In this document: positions 53,933 to 63,043 of the stretch, in pieces | Position numbering within the stretch: position 1 is the stretch's first letter | How the letters are laid out: every line of letters starts with the position of its first letter | Source of the DNA: Calothrix sp. 336/3 | GTDB taxonomy: Bacteria > Cyanobacteriota > Cyanobacteriia > Cyanobacteriales > Nostocaceae | Length of the DNA: 64,000 nucleotides | Direction: 5' to 3' | NCBI RefSeq assembly: GCF_000734895.2 | Contig: NZ_CP011383.1 | Span: forward strand, 1 to 64,000 | Program-made: the position numbers and the translations under genes | The notes under the pieces: model-generated | What the model was told of the DNA's origin: nothing | What the model saw: only the letters and a program-made list of their open reading frames with translations | Databases searched by the model: none

Positions 53933-54710
53933 GGGGATAACCGTAAGGGTGATATCTGTGGGCATCGGTCTTAAACTTTCTCACCCAAAAGATAGATTTT
54001 TGTGCCGGACAAGACGAAAAAGCCCATTTTCTCGTTGATTAGCGGCTTTGTCATATTGCAGCGCTCTCCGGGAAGGAATATAAAGGATATAGGTTGTTGC
54101 GTAAAAGGAAGTAAACTATTTGTCAAGATTTCCGGATACAAAGAACGTATTTTCACTAAAACCTCTATAATCGAAGTAAACAAACAATCGAATTACTAAG
54201 GTGAATCTGTTCAAAATTGAAAACAATACTGAACGGAACGGGGGATAGTATAGAAAATTTCGCGGTGAATTCCGCCTTATGCGGATAAAGAAGCTTTCAT
54301 CTTGAACCGAGCGAGATAGTCTATAAACGCACGTTGAAATATATATAATCTCGTGCAAGCTATCTCGTTGCTATTGCCTCGTAACCCAGGAAAGCAAGCA
54401 AATATGTTGTCAAATGCTAATCAATATTTCAAAAAGTTCGCTGTCTTGTGTGGCTGAAATTTTTGAAGATTGGCGTTGACGGCAACATGAAAAATTGTTG
54501 CCCTAAACTCAAGAATGTATTGCCTTTTCAATCAAGGGTGACCTGTGGGCTGCGTCTCTTGTCGTGCCTATTTTAGTCCGGTAAAATCTGTGCTGCAAGC
54601 CAGCCTCGCCACACGGGTTAACCTGATACGTAAGGACAATACTTCTGGAATGTCGAATTTGAGAATTCTGAAGAATCGTATAACTATCTACCATCCGAGG
54701 GGGATTATTC
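53933..54710. other. Non-coding interval after the mobilisation genes
   Basis: About 780 bases without a convincing gene. The predicted frames are short, on both strands and without family features. No strong repeat is seen. An untranslated RNA or a transfer-related site could be here but there is no direct sign of one. Confidence 0.4.
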
Positions 54711-54917
54711 ATGTTTCATCCCTTCCGAACCATTGCCCGTTTTATTACTCTCACTTTCATCATCGCACTGCTGTTATACTCCCACCATGCCGCTTTTAAA
54801 GCTGGAATGGCAGCAGGGGAAAATCCCATGACAAATACCCTGGCCCAGTTCATGGGGCTTGGGTCATCATCTTCTTGCGCGTCGCCGCTTAAAGAAAAGA
54901 AGTTCTACTTCTTTTGA
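54711..54917 (+). CDS. Small membrane protein, 68 aa
   Basis: The N-terminal segment IARFITLTFIIALLLYSHHA is a single predicted membrane helix, followed by a glycine-containing segment AAFKAGMAAGENP, Ser-rich residues and a basic-aromatic tail. GAGGGGG precedes the ATG. The function is unknown. The neighbourhood suggests a plasmid accessory protein such as a holin-like or transfer-linked small protein. Confidence 0.5.
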   Translation: MFHPFRTIARFITLTFIIALLLYSHHAAFKAGMAAGENPMTNTLAQFMGLGSSSSCASPLKEKKFYFF

Positions 54918-55321
54918 GGAAGAACATCCATCTTTAAGTAAAAACGCATAAAAAAACATCGCACGTCAAGAATAAAGTGCTACATTAATAAAAGACATGA
55001 GAGATATAGACAGCAATTTTGCTGCTGCCCTCACAGAGACAAACTCTTGCCGAAGAGAGTTTATCTATTTCCGAAAAACACATCAAAAATGACCCCAAAG
55101 GGAGCCAAGTATTTAGCGGTTCTGGTTGTTGTTTACAGGGGTACACTCCCCTCCCTATTATTATGCCTCATAATCCGAGAAAATGGGGGAAAATTTTCTA
55201 AAACTGTAAAATTAGTTACAGTTTCCCATATTCTGCCGTTTGGAGGCATTTTCTCAAGAAAACCGCCAATAAAACTCCCGCAATACCTCACATCTAATTA
55301 TTCTTCCGGGAGAATGAATTC
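54918..55321. other. Non-coding interval with a leader-like repeat
   Basis: GGTTGTTGTTTACAGGGG at about 55128 resembles sequences just upstream of the coupling-protein gene (52410-52425, minus strand) and of the ParA-like gene (about 52575). A frame starting at 55088 (MTPKGAKYLAVLVVVY) could encode a small hydrophobic peptide but is not supported further. Confidence 0.4.
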
Positions 55322-55600
55322 ATGCGCTACCATCTGAAAATTTCACGCGGCTACCAGCGCGATCTTGAACGCCTCAAACGAAAAAGGCATGACCTGAACC
55401 GCCTGCTCAAGACGCTGACAATGTTGCGTCACGGCGAATCATTGCCCGCATCGTACCGTCCACATCGCTTACGTCATGCAAGCTATGCGGGATTTTATGA
55501 GTGTCACCTAGCCTTCGACTGGCTCCTGGTATGAAGCTATGAAGATATTGACTATATCCACCTTATTCGTACTGGCTCGCATCAAGAGCTATTCGGCTAA
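55322..55600 (+). pseudogene. YafQ/RelE-type mRNA interferase toxin with nonsense codon
   Basis: The frame reads MRYHLKISRGYQRDLERLKR and continues with ESLPASYRPHRL, AGFYECHLAFDWLLV, then TGA (55532-55534), then SYEDIDYIHLIRTGSHQELF and a stop at 55600. These are the conserved blocks of YafQ-family toxins, which cleave mRNA on the ribosome. The stop sits where many members have a Trp or Tyr. No antitoxin gene is seen directly upstream. Loss of the toxin after loss of the antitoxin is plausible. Confidence 0.8.
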
Positions 55601-55666
55601 TAGAGAATAACGGCACGCTGCGGCTCGGTATCGTGTCAGTCAAGAATGTTCTTTATTTGATAAATA

Positions 55667-55688
55667 AATAAACAAACGTTTGTTTATT
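55667..55688. promoter_or_regulatory. 22-bp perfect palindrome upstream of the vWA-kinase-PP2C operon
   Basis: The arms AATAAACAAAC and GTTTGTTTATT meet at ACGT with no spacer. It lies about 135 bases before the vWA start. The form fits an operator of a TetR-type or similar dimeric repressor. No regulator gene is adjacent in the window. Confidence 0.6.
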
Positions 55689-55822
55689 ATTTGCATCGCT
55701 TTGATTTGTAAATATTTTTCATAAGAAATGACTGTCTAATATTTGGCTGCGCCAGATAGCAATTTTTGAAGTCGTAAACAGCAAAAGATTTGACCTGAAT
55801 TATATCGCAAGGAGAAAGACAT

Positions 55823-56506
55823 ATGACAGACATCGCATCAAAGGTTTTGTACGCTGCGGATATCGTATTGGTAATTGATACAACTGCGTCTATGGGGCCG
55901 TTTATTGAAGACACGAAAAAACTGGCGATGGGGTTTCACGAGAGAATTTCTAGAGAAATGCGTGCAAAAGGCAAAACAGTGGATCAGTTGCGGGTGCGAT
56001 TGATTGTGTTTCGAGATTATTACGACAAGGAAGAGAACGCTATCGTGGCTACGCCCTTCTGGAAAATGCCGGAAGAGGAAGGAAAACTGGTCGAGTTTGT
56101 GAGTATGTTGCAGGCAGGAGGCGGTGGTGACGAGCCGGAAAATGGCTTGGAAGCCTTGGCATTGGCAATTCGTTCATCGTGGGAACAAGGACAAGGTTTT
56201 CAAAAATGTCGGCATTCTATTGTCGTTTTCACCGATGCCAGCGCTCACCCTTTGGAACATCCGGGCAAACCTCCTTCTTACCCAAAGGATATGCCCAAGG
56301 ATTTGAATGAGTTAACAGATATGTGGTTTGCGGAGATGCGAAACACAGCAAAACGGCTGACCATTTTTGCGCCAGACGTACCACCTTGGAATATTTTCGA
56401 GGGGGCATGGGATTGCACCCAACACCACAAATCTCATGCTGGAAGCGGATTAGACGAACAAACTTTGAGCGATCTTGTCGAAGGTATCACCAATAGTATT
56501 ACGTAA
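55823..56506 (+). CDS. vWA-domain protein (TerY-like) of a kinase/phosphatase triad
   Basis: A 227-residue single-domain von Willebrand A protein. The MIDAS motif is VLVIDTTASMG (residues 15-25, DxTxS form), with the distal Asp in IVVFTDASAHP. GGGGDEPENGLEALALAI is the typical TerY-like helix region. AAGGAG lies 8 bases before the ATG. The kinase gene begins 13 bases after the stop. vWA plus kinase plus PP2C is the set known as the TerY-P triad, so this protein is probably a metal-dependent adaptor. Confidence 0.9.
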   Translation: MTDIASKVLYAADIVLVIDTTASMGPFIEDTKKLAMGFHERISREMRAKGKTVDQLRVRLIVFRDYYDKEENAIVATPFWKMPEEEGKLVEFVSMLQAGGGGDEPENGLEALALAIRSSWEQGQGFQKCRHSIVVFTDASAHPLEHPGKPPSYPKDMPKDLNELTDMWFAEMRNTAKRLTIFAPDVPPWNIFEGAWDCTQHHKSHAGSGLDEQTLSDLVEGITNSIT

Positions 56507-56519
56507 ATTCAGGAGCATT

Positions 56520-57974
56520 ATGGTTCTCAGGAAGGGGGACGAGCTACGAAATCCTTCCGGCGCGAGCTATCGTGTGCGGACGGATTTTTCTTCAAAAGAT
56601 GCGGGAACCTCGCAATGGGGTTTTGTCGAAGGAGAGGGGGCAGAATACTTCGCCAAGCGGTATTTGTCTCCGGTTAATCCAGGGATAAAAGCGCTTGGCA
56701 GCGAAGACGTAAAGCGGCAGCGTCGTAGCGCTTGTGCGGTATTTGAAGAGCGACAGCAACGCCTGAACAACACGTTGCGTGATTGTTCTGCTGCCGTTAC
56801 CTTTGTGGATTTTTTTGCCTTTGGCGATGAGAGTAACAGACATTACTATAAAATCTGCCCCAAAATAGCGCCTATTGCCACTGTCGAGCAGATACACGCT
56901 GCATCCGCTTTCGCAAAACTTCATGTCATGCAGGCCGCAGCCACAGCTCTTACCATGTTTCATGACTGTGGCTTGATTCATCTCGATATTAAGCCACAAA
57001 ATATCTTAATACATGGGACAAACCTCGAACGACCCCAGGCATATCTTATTGACTTTGATAACAGCATTTTTTGCCTGGAAGACATCAAAGGAGCGGAACT
57101 CGTCGGTGATATGAGTTATTACTCTCCGGAAGTCGCCGAGCGTATTGTCACCAATACATTAGCGTCAACGCTGACACAGAAAGCGGATATTTTTTCATTG
57201 GGTGTGGTGTTCTTCGAGTATTGTACGGGACATCCTGTTCTGGCAACCTATGGTAAAGAATTTTATCAGTGGGCAACAGAAAACTGTAAAAAAAGATGGA
57301 TTCTTGAAGATATCGACCTTTGGGGAAGAAATAGCGCCAGCACCTATCAGCGCGAAGTAAATGGTATGTTTACTTCTCTGATCAGTAATATGTTGTCTTT
57401 TGATGTTTCGGCAAGAACATCTCTGAAAGAGGTGTTAGCCATTTTGAAAAAAATTATAGCGTTGATTGAATCGGAACATATGGGCTATAAGCTTCAAGAA
57501 GCTTACCGAGACAATCGCATCCTGGAGGAGGATAATCAAAAACTCAATGAAGAAATTGAAGAATTAATTTTAATTGAAAATCAATATGAGAGCCTGCAAC
57601 TCAAATACAAAGAGCAACAAAAATTTTTGGAAAAATATAAAAAATTGTATTCAAATAATGAAGAATTAAAGAAAGCACAAGAAAAAAACATCGTAAAGCT
57701 AAGAGAAAATTTGAACGATGACGATAAATACATAAATTTCTTGGAAGAAAAGCTGCATTTTTACACTAATTTAAGCGTGATATTGTCCGTATGGGTTGTG
57801 CCGAGTGTCTTGTGGGCTTTTAGTACACTGCCTTTCTTTCCTTTATCTTTTGGTTTCAAAGTACAAAGGGAAGTGATAGAAGAAAGAAGACCGTTGGGAG
57901 AGTCCGTCCTTGGTGAGCCTACAGAGCCGCCACTTTTACCAGCCGACGTACCGCCACCAGAGAAAAGTAGATGA
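56520..57974 (+). CDS. Serine/threonine protein kinase-like protein with coiled coil and anchor
   Basis: A 484-residue protein starting at ATG 56520 behind AGGAG. The kinase domain (about 20-310) has an ATP Lys in AEYFAKRYLS, the catalytic loop LIHLDIKPQNILI with Asp156, and DFD (178-180) in place of DFG in LIDFDNSIF, then SYYSPEV and DIFSLGVVFFEYCTG. Residues about 325-415 are a strong coiled coil, 420-450 are hydrophobic (LSVILSVWVVPSVLWAF) and the end is Pro/Glu-rich. The tail predicts a membrane-bound, oligomeric kinase, which is unusual for TerY-P kinases. Confidence 0.88.
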   Translation: MVLRKGDELRNPSGASYRVRTDFSSKDAGTSQWGFVEGEGAEYFAKRYLSPVNPGIKALGSEDVKRQRRSACAVFEERQQRLNNTLRDCSAAVTFVDFFAFGDESNRHYYKICPKIAPIATVEQIHAASAFAKLHVMQAAATALTMFHDCGLIHLDIKPQNILIHGTNLERPQAYLIDFDNSIFCLEDIKGAELVGDMSYYSPEVAERIVTNTLASTLTQKADIFSLGVVFFEYCTGHPVLATYGKEFYQWATENCKKRWILEDIDLWGRNSASTYQREVNGMFTSLISNMLSFDVSARTSLKEVLAILKKIIALIESEHMGYKLQEAYRDNRILEEDNQKLNEEIEELILIENQYESLQLKYKEQQKFLEKYKKLYSNNEELKKAQEKNIVKLRENLNDDDKYINFLEEKLHFYTNLSVILSVWVVPSVLWAFSTLPFFPLSFGFKVQREVIEERRPLGESVLGEPTEPPLLPADVPPPEKSR

Positions 57975-58038
57975 TATATAAAAATTTAGTTTAAATAAAA
58001 AAACTTGTTGTTTATGGTAGGGGAAGTAGCTCAAAACC

Positions 58039-61000
58039 ATGATAAACGACGACTTACGCGCAGTAGTGTTGGTAGAAAAAACCCTAGATGAAGGTGAAGA
58101 CGGCGTACCTGTGTGTGTGCGTGGTGACAACAGCATTGGGCTTGCCGTGTTCGATGGGTTAGGGGGAGATGCCGCTTACGGAGAGATTGCATCGGCGATT
58201 ATTTCTAACTTTACCAACAAATTTTTACAACAAAACCGTGACACGGTGCTGACCAGAGAAAAAATGCTGACCTTTGAACAGCAGGCGAACGCCCGCCTTT
58301 TGGCAGAGGCACAGAGGTTGAAAACGGAGGAACAAGCAGGGACAAGACCTTTAACAGACAAAAAATACAGATGCGTCACGACGATTGCGCTCGCCAATAT
58401 TCTGCCACAAAACGATGGCAGCTATCGCACGCAATTGTCTTGGGCGGGGGATTCACGGGTCTATTTTTTAAGTCCGAGCAAGGGATTACAGGCGCTGACC
58501 CTCGATGACAGTTGGCGGAAAAGTATAAGGCCAATCACAGATAAAACACGCCCACCTATCAGCAAGGATTTTCCGTTTAACGCGGCAACACGTCCTGTCC
58601 GTCCGACAAAAGAGACATACACCGTAGAGGACATCTATAGATCGGATAGTACAGGACATAGCTTTGCCGAAAAAAAGGTAAGAATGCCCTGGGATGACAA
58701 CATCTATGCCATCAACTTCAAGGAAGAAATTATCCGAGAGCCTGGAATTTTTATTGTGTGTACCGATGGTGCATACTCCTCGATGGTTGCCCCGCAGGAT
58801 GAGGAAGAGCGATATTTAGATTTTATTGAAGCCGCAACATCCGCAGAAGACTTTCGAGAAGCTCCGGCGCGTTTTTTTGAAACGAACAAAAAGACGGCGT
58901 TTAGCGACGATGCCGTGAGCATCGTGATGCAGCCCGTGGGGTTCAACGATTTTGCCGATATGCAGAAACAATTTCAGGAACGCATCAACTTTGTGCGTGG
59001 TCTCGCCGCGCCAGATTTTGTGGCGCAAGGGTGCAACGATGCCGAAGCGCGTACCAAAAGAATGGAACATACCCAAAAAATCTGGGAAGAGCATATTCGT
59101 GATACCTACACGGAGATGTTGTTTAGCGACATGGTGTTCGAGAGCGCTAAGGACTCTCGCGATATTTCTCTCTCTCCTGTTGTGGTTCCCGATGTTCTTC
59201 CTGCATCCATTACGGAACCGCCTGCGTCTCCGGTGACGATGGAAGTGGTCTCGGAAACGAAAGTGACGGAGGAAACAGCGACCGAATCTCCCGAAGGGAG
59301 CAGCACATTGGCGGAAGAAACATCGTCTATACCATCTGCTGTAATGCCGTCCCCCAGTTTATGGCAGACAATTTGTGAGCAAGTAGGACAGGTGGTACGA
59401 CCTCTTGCACGGTTGTTAGGTTTTGACCCTGAGCATTTGCGTCGTGACAGCGACCAGGAGAACGAACGCCGTTTAGCAAAGATTGGGGATGATTTTACAT
59501 ACCGTGGGGAATTGCCTTCTGCCGACCTTCCGGCTAAAGCGGCGACCCTTACCGATTTAGCAAAGATGGTGGCGACACACACTGTTCCGAAAGAACTGCT
59601 ATCGGTTGATGAAGCCCTGTATGCGGAGACCAGGGCGGCTTTCGCGGAACTTCGCGCCTCCTGTGAGCAGTACGATCATCTGCTAGAGGGCGCAACCTTA
59701 ACGAATGCGTTGACGGTTGCGACGGATGCATCGTCAATACGCCCCAATCCACCCGGTTTTTTTTTCCCAGACTCGGTTTTATCCGCGCCACCATTACCTC
59801 CGCCGTTACCGCTCCCTTCCGCCGCGCCCGCGCCTGCTGGGGGTTTTGGGACAGACAGCACGACAACATCGACAAGTAATTCTGTTTCTTCTGTTCCTCC
59901 TTCTACCGTTGCTGTTCCGCCTCCCATAAGCCGGACACCTTGGTGGAAAAGCAGTACTTTTTGGAAAGCGGCTGCGGTGACGGCTGGCATCGTGGGGTTA
60001 GGTTTTGGGACCTATATGCTAGCCAGCCAGTACGAGCATTCCGCACCGGACACAAACCATACGGGAGTACCCCCACCGGATACAAATATTCCCAACAGCA
60101 TACGGCCACCAGCCTGGGTGGAGCCGATCTCCCGTGATATGGCGAATGGTGTTCTCAGCGAGCGCTCGCTGGCGGCAATGCAGAACTTGCCAGAGAATTG
60201 GACAGAGACGCTGGCGCGGCATAACCCAGAAGCGGCGCACAAGCTGCACCAGGTGCTCGGACAGTATATTGACGGTCAAGAGAAAGTTGCTGGAATGCTG
60301 GCCGATAGTCAGATGCGAGCGCTTCGCGATTGTGGGGGCGTGGCGATCGCTGGTTATACACCAGGAGATGAGAGCGCTACCCTGGCGTTTATCAATCAAA
60401 CGTTTGCACGGTATGGACTGTCAGAGCAGTTCGCCAGCTATGCGGATGCACAAACGTACATCGCGCAGCACGCCGCCCAGCAGTATGGCAAGGTTGACCA
60501 ACTCTTGGGACTAGATACGGAAACGACTTATCGGCGTTTTGATACCGCTATCCAATCCGTACCGGGTGATGGTATTTATGAACAACTACGCCAACAGTGG
60601 GCAGGGCAGGGAGCAGCCTTACAAGAGGTTCGGCAAAAATTGGCGCACTCTTTACAAGCCACGACAGCCGTTCCTGGGTTACAACCTGCCACAACAAGCG
60701 GCACAGGATTAGCCATGCTGCCAGTACCAGCACCATCGTTATCCCACATAGCGCTAACGATGGGGACAGGTGTTTCTCAAATGGCGACACGAATGGCGCT
60801 CGCCCATGCGGTTCCGGTGGTAGGGGCCGCCATTACCGCCTACAGCCTTGGCAAGCGCACCTATGACCATTTAATGACCAAAGCGGATACCTTGGGGATT
60901 TTAGAAGAGCGAAAAGATAGTCCCCTGGTGGAACGCCTCCTCCACAGTCCAGGAGATATGGGCCGCACCGTTGCAAAAGCGGTTAAGGACGCACCAACCG

Positions 61001-61167
61001 ATTTTAAAAATATGCTGCAACGGTTTGCGAAAGTCGCACAACACACCATCACCGCAACGGCACAGGTTATCAAAAACCGCACGCTATTGCCTCCTGCACT
61101 GGGCAATGAGGTGGAGGATGTTGCCGCATACCTATCCGGGTATTCCTCTGAGCGCAAAGGATACTAG
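58039..61167 (+). CDS. PP2C-type phosphatase with very long membrane-anchored extension
   Basis: A 1042-residue protein. Residues 1-300 are a PP2C phosphatase: AVFDGLGGDAAYGE (Asp39), LSWAGDSRVYFL, IVCTDGAYSS (Asp243) and SDDAVSIV (Asp290/291) supply the metal ligands. Residues 380-440 and 570-640 are Pro/Ser/Thr-rich, a hydrophobic segment (VTAGIVGLGFGTYMLA) lies at about 645-660, and the last 380 residues form an uncharacterised helical domain with a second mildly hydrophobic stretch near 915-935. TerY-P phosphatases are normally about 250-300 residues. The gene follows the kinase by 64 bases. Confidence 0.87.
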   Translation: MINDDLRAVVLVEKTLDEGEDGVPVCVRGDNSIGLAVFDGLGGDAAYGEIASAIISNFTNKFLQQNRDTVLTREKMLTFEQQANARLLAEAQRLKTEEQAGTRPLTDKKYRCVTTIALANILPQNDGSYRTQLSWAGDSRVYFLSPSKGLQALTLDDSWRKSIRPITDKTRPPISKDFPFNAATRPVRPTKETYTVEDIYRSDSTGHSFAEKKVRMPWDDNIYAINFKEEIIREPGIFIVCTDGAYSSMVAPQDEEERYLDFIEAATSAEDFREAPARFFETNKKTAFSDDAVSIVMQPVGFNDFADMQKQFQERINFVRGLAAPDFVAQGCNDAEARTKRMEHTQKIWEEHIRDTYTEMLFSDMVFESAKDSRDISLSPVVVPDVLPASITEPPASPVTMEVVSETKVTEETATESPEGSSTLAEETSSIPSAVMPSPSLWQTICEQVGQVVRPLARLLGFDPEHLRRDSDQENERRLAKIGDDFTYRGELPSADLPAKAATLTDLAKMVATHTVPKELLSVDEALYAETRAAFAELRASCEQYDHLLEGATLTNALTVATDASSIRPNPPGFFFPDSVLSAPPLPPPLPLPSAAPAPAGGFGTDSTTTSTSNSVSSVPPSTVAVPPPISRTPWWKSSTFWKAAAVTAGIVGLGFGTYMLASQYEHSAPDTNHTGVPPPDTNIPNSIRPPAWVEPISRDMANGVLSERSLAAMQNLPENWTETLARHNPEAAHKLHQVLGQYIDGQEKVAGMLADSQMRALRDCGGVAIAGYTPGDESATLAFINQTFARYGLSEQFASYADAQTYIAQHAAQQYGKVDQLLGLDTETTYRRFDTAIQSVPGDGIYEQLRQQWAGQGAALQEVRQKLAHSLQATTAVPGLQPATTSGTGLAMLPVPAPSLSHIALTMGTGVSQMATRMALAHAVPVVGAAITAYSLGKRTYDHLMTKADTLGILEERKDSPLVERLLHSPGDMGRTVAKAVKDAPTDFKNMLQRFAKVAQHTITATAQVIKNRTLLPPALGNEVEDVAAYLSGYSSERKGY

Positions 61168-61291
61168 AAGGTAGGGAGCTATCGTTAAAAGAGGGTATTG
61201 CGAGGTGACGGACTCATAATTGTTTCATTGGTGCCTCCTTAGTAGAAATTAAAAAATAAAGACAATTTTTAGCCAAGTAAATAAGAATTTT
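61168..61291. other. Short gap before the IS1-family element
   Basis: No gene or clear terminator is seen. The sequence before the IS and after it (62055 on) may once have been contiguous with the oriT-like region. Confidence 0.3.
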
Positions 61292-62046
61292 GGCGTTGCA
61301 TAATGGCAGTATGAATTGAGGTGTAACTTGATGGAATGTCCACGTTGTGGGTCGTCTCACACCCGTAAAAATGGCAAGAAAAGAGGTAAACAAAATCACA
61401 TTTGTTGTGATTGTAATCGCCAATTCATTGATCGCTATGAACCGCCCCAGGGATACAGTGATGAAGTGAAGCGGGAATGCCTAAAAATGTACGTTAATGG
61501 TATGGGATTTCGCGCCATCGAACGGGTCAAAGGCGTTCATCACACAACATTGATTACTTGGGTAAAACTTGTGGGAGAACTGCTACCTGAGACCTATGAT
61601 CCAGAGACAATTCCAGAAGTTGGCGAACTTGATGAGCTAGAAACTTTCGTCGGCTCAAAAAAAACAAAATCTGGCTTTGGACAGCAGTAAATCACTTCAA
61701 ACAAGGTATTTTAGCGTGGGTTTTGGGCGACCATAGCGCCGAGACTTTTCGACCGTTATGGGATATTGTGGGTACTTGGCAATGCTATTTTTATGTCACG
61801 GATGGATGGTTGGTCTATCCAGGCTTTATTCCTGAAGGCGACCAGATTGTTAGCAAGACTTACATGACACGAGTTGAGGGGGAAAACACCCGACTGCGCC
61901 ACTATCTCGCTCGATTGCATCGTAAAACGCTATGTTATTCCAAATCAGTACAAATGCTGAGGTATTCAATTCGATTGTTACTTTATTATCTCCGATTTTG
62001 GGATGTTCCGATTCCTCAATGATTCATACCGCGATTATGCAACGCC
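61292..62046 (+). mobile_element. IS1-family element, copy 2 (755 bp)
   Basis: It has the same length and ends as copy 1 (21405-22159) in the opposite orientation. The 8-bp duplication AGAATTTT flanks it (61284-61291 and 62047-62054). Confidence 0.95.
61331..62022 (+). CDS. IS1-family transposase by -1 frameshift (copy 2)
   Basis: The InsA-like frame runs from 61331 to 61690. Eight A and a C at 61657-61665 form the slippery site, and a -1 shift gives KNKIWLWTAVNHF and the catalytic part ending at 62022. The sequences of both frames equal those of copy 1. It lies between the PP2C gene and the DNA methyltransferase gene and does not interrupt a recognised gene. Confidence 0.9.
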
Positions 62047-62115
62047 AGAATTTTTTATGAAGAGTGGCGGCTTTTCATTATGGCCGCTGCGCGTTGGTTT
62101 TTGGGTTTGTGTTTG

Positions 62116-62271
62116 CCAGACGCGGGGACATTTTCAAGGTCAAGCCCTTGCGGGTGGGCGGCGGGGTATCCCAGCTTCCTCCCCTTCGCTGCGCTGCGCT
62201 TTCGCTTCGTTTCGTGCAGCCGGGAACCCTCCCCCGCGCCCAACCTTGAAAACGTCCTTTCCGCTGTCTGG
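62116..62271. repeat. Long imperfect inverted repeat, oriT-like candidate
   Basis: CCAGACGCGGGGACATTTTC (62116 on) pairs with GAAAACGTCCTTTCCGCTGT (about 62248-62267) with a small gap, and AAGGT pairs with CCTTG next to it. The arms are about 25 bases and the 100-base loop is GC-rich with runs such as CGCTGCGCTGCGC. The region is non-coding and adjoins plasmid-type genes, which suits an origin of transfer, but no nick sequence was recognised. Confidence 0.5.
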
Positions 62272-62322
62272 CTTTCACAAAAGCAGCAGCGCGCTGCTGG
62301 AGATAGGAAAGGAACGGACACC

Positions 62323-63003
62323 ATGAAACCCCACCCCATACAAAACGCTTGCGGTGACGTTGGCAAGCTGGCGAATCGCTTAATCCACGGAGATTGCATC
62401 GAGGTCATGCAATCCCTGCCCACGGGAAGTATGGATTTTATCCTCACCGACCCCCCTTATCTGGTGAAATACCAATCCCGCGACGGGCGCAGCATCATGA
62501 ATGACGATAACGATCGCTGGTTATTGCCCGCCTTTGAGGAGATGCACCGGGTACTGAAGGATAACAGCTTTTGCATCAGTTTTTACGGCTGGCACAAGGT
62601 GGATCGCTTCATGGATGCCTGGAAGCGGGTGGGTTTTCGCCCCGTGGGACACTTCACCTTTATCAAGCACTATGCCTCCAGTCAGTCCTTTACCCAGTTT
62701 GCCCATGAGAACGCCTATTTGCTGATTAAGGGCAACCCCGACCGACCGCAGAAAGCCCCCCGCGATGTCATGCCCTGGGGGAAATACACTGGGAACAAAC
62801 TGCACCCCACCCAAAAACCCGTAGAGCCGTTAGGGGCACTGATTGAAGCCTACACCGTCCCCGGTGCCTTAGTTTTAGACCCCTTCTCTGGTTCTGCCTC
62901 CACGGCGGTAGCCGCCAGAAGCAAAGGACGTGCTTTTTTCGCCATCGAAAAAGACCCAGCCTATTACGGCATCGCCAAAAAACGGCTGTTTGCCGACGCT
63001 TAA
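62323..63003 (+). CDS. DNA adenine-N6 methyltransferase (beta type)
   Basis: A 226-residue enzyme. The catalytic motif IV DPPY lies at about residue 44 (FILTDPPYLVKY) and the SAM-binding motif I DPFSGSAST at about 188 comes after it, the order of the beta class. The target-recognition segment lies between them. HPTQKPVEPLGALIEAY is the typical X motif. The ATG at 62323 follows AAAGGAAC. No cognate nuclease is adjacent, so it looks like a solitary, plasmid-protecting or anti-restriction methylase. It heads a run of small plasmid genes. Confidence 0.92.
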   Translation: MKPHPIQNACGDVGKLANRLIHGDCIEVMQSLPTGSMDFILTDPPYLVKYQSRDGRSIMNDDNDRWLLPAFEEMHRVLKDNSFCISFYGWHKVDRFMDAWKRVGFRPVGHFTFIKHYASSQSFTQFAHENAYLLIKGNPDRPQKAPRDVMPWGKYTGNKLHPTQKPVEPLGALIEAYTVPGALVLDPFSGSASTAVAARSKGRAFFAIEKDPAYYGIAKKRLFADA

Positions 63004-63043
63004 CGAGACACGACCCCCACCTCAAACCCAACGGAGACAAACA

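Noticed and set aside
54918..55321. 96-residue gene at 55047
   Set aside because: The hydrophobic frame overlaps a sequence also present before other genes, and there is no family or clear ribosome site.
59106..60866. Several frames opposite or within the long PP2C gene
   Set aside because: High GC in this stretch opens extra frames; the PP2C frame alone has motif support and a ribosome site.
62055..62322. Longer N-terminus for the adenine methyltransferase
   Set aside because: The upstream extension is Pro/Arg/Phe-rich without family match and crosses the inverted repeat; ATG 62323 has a good ribosome site and fits the family start.
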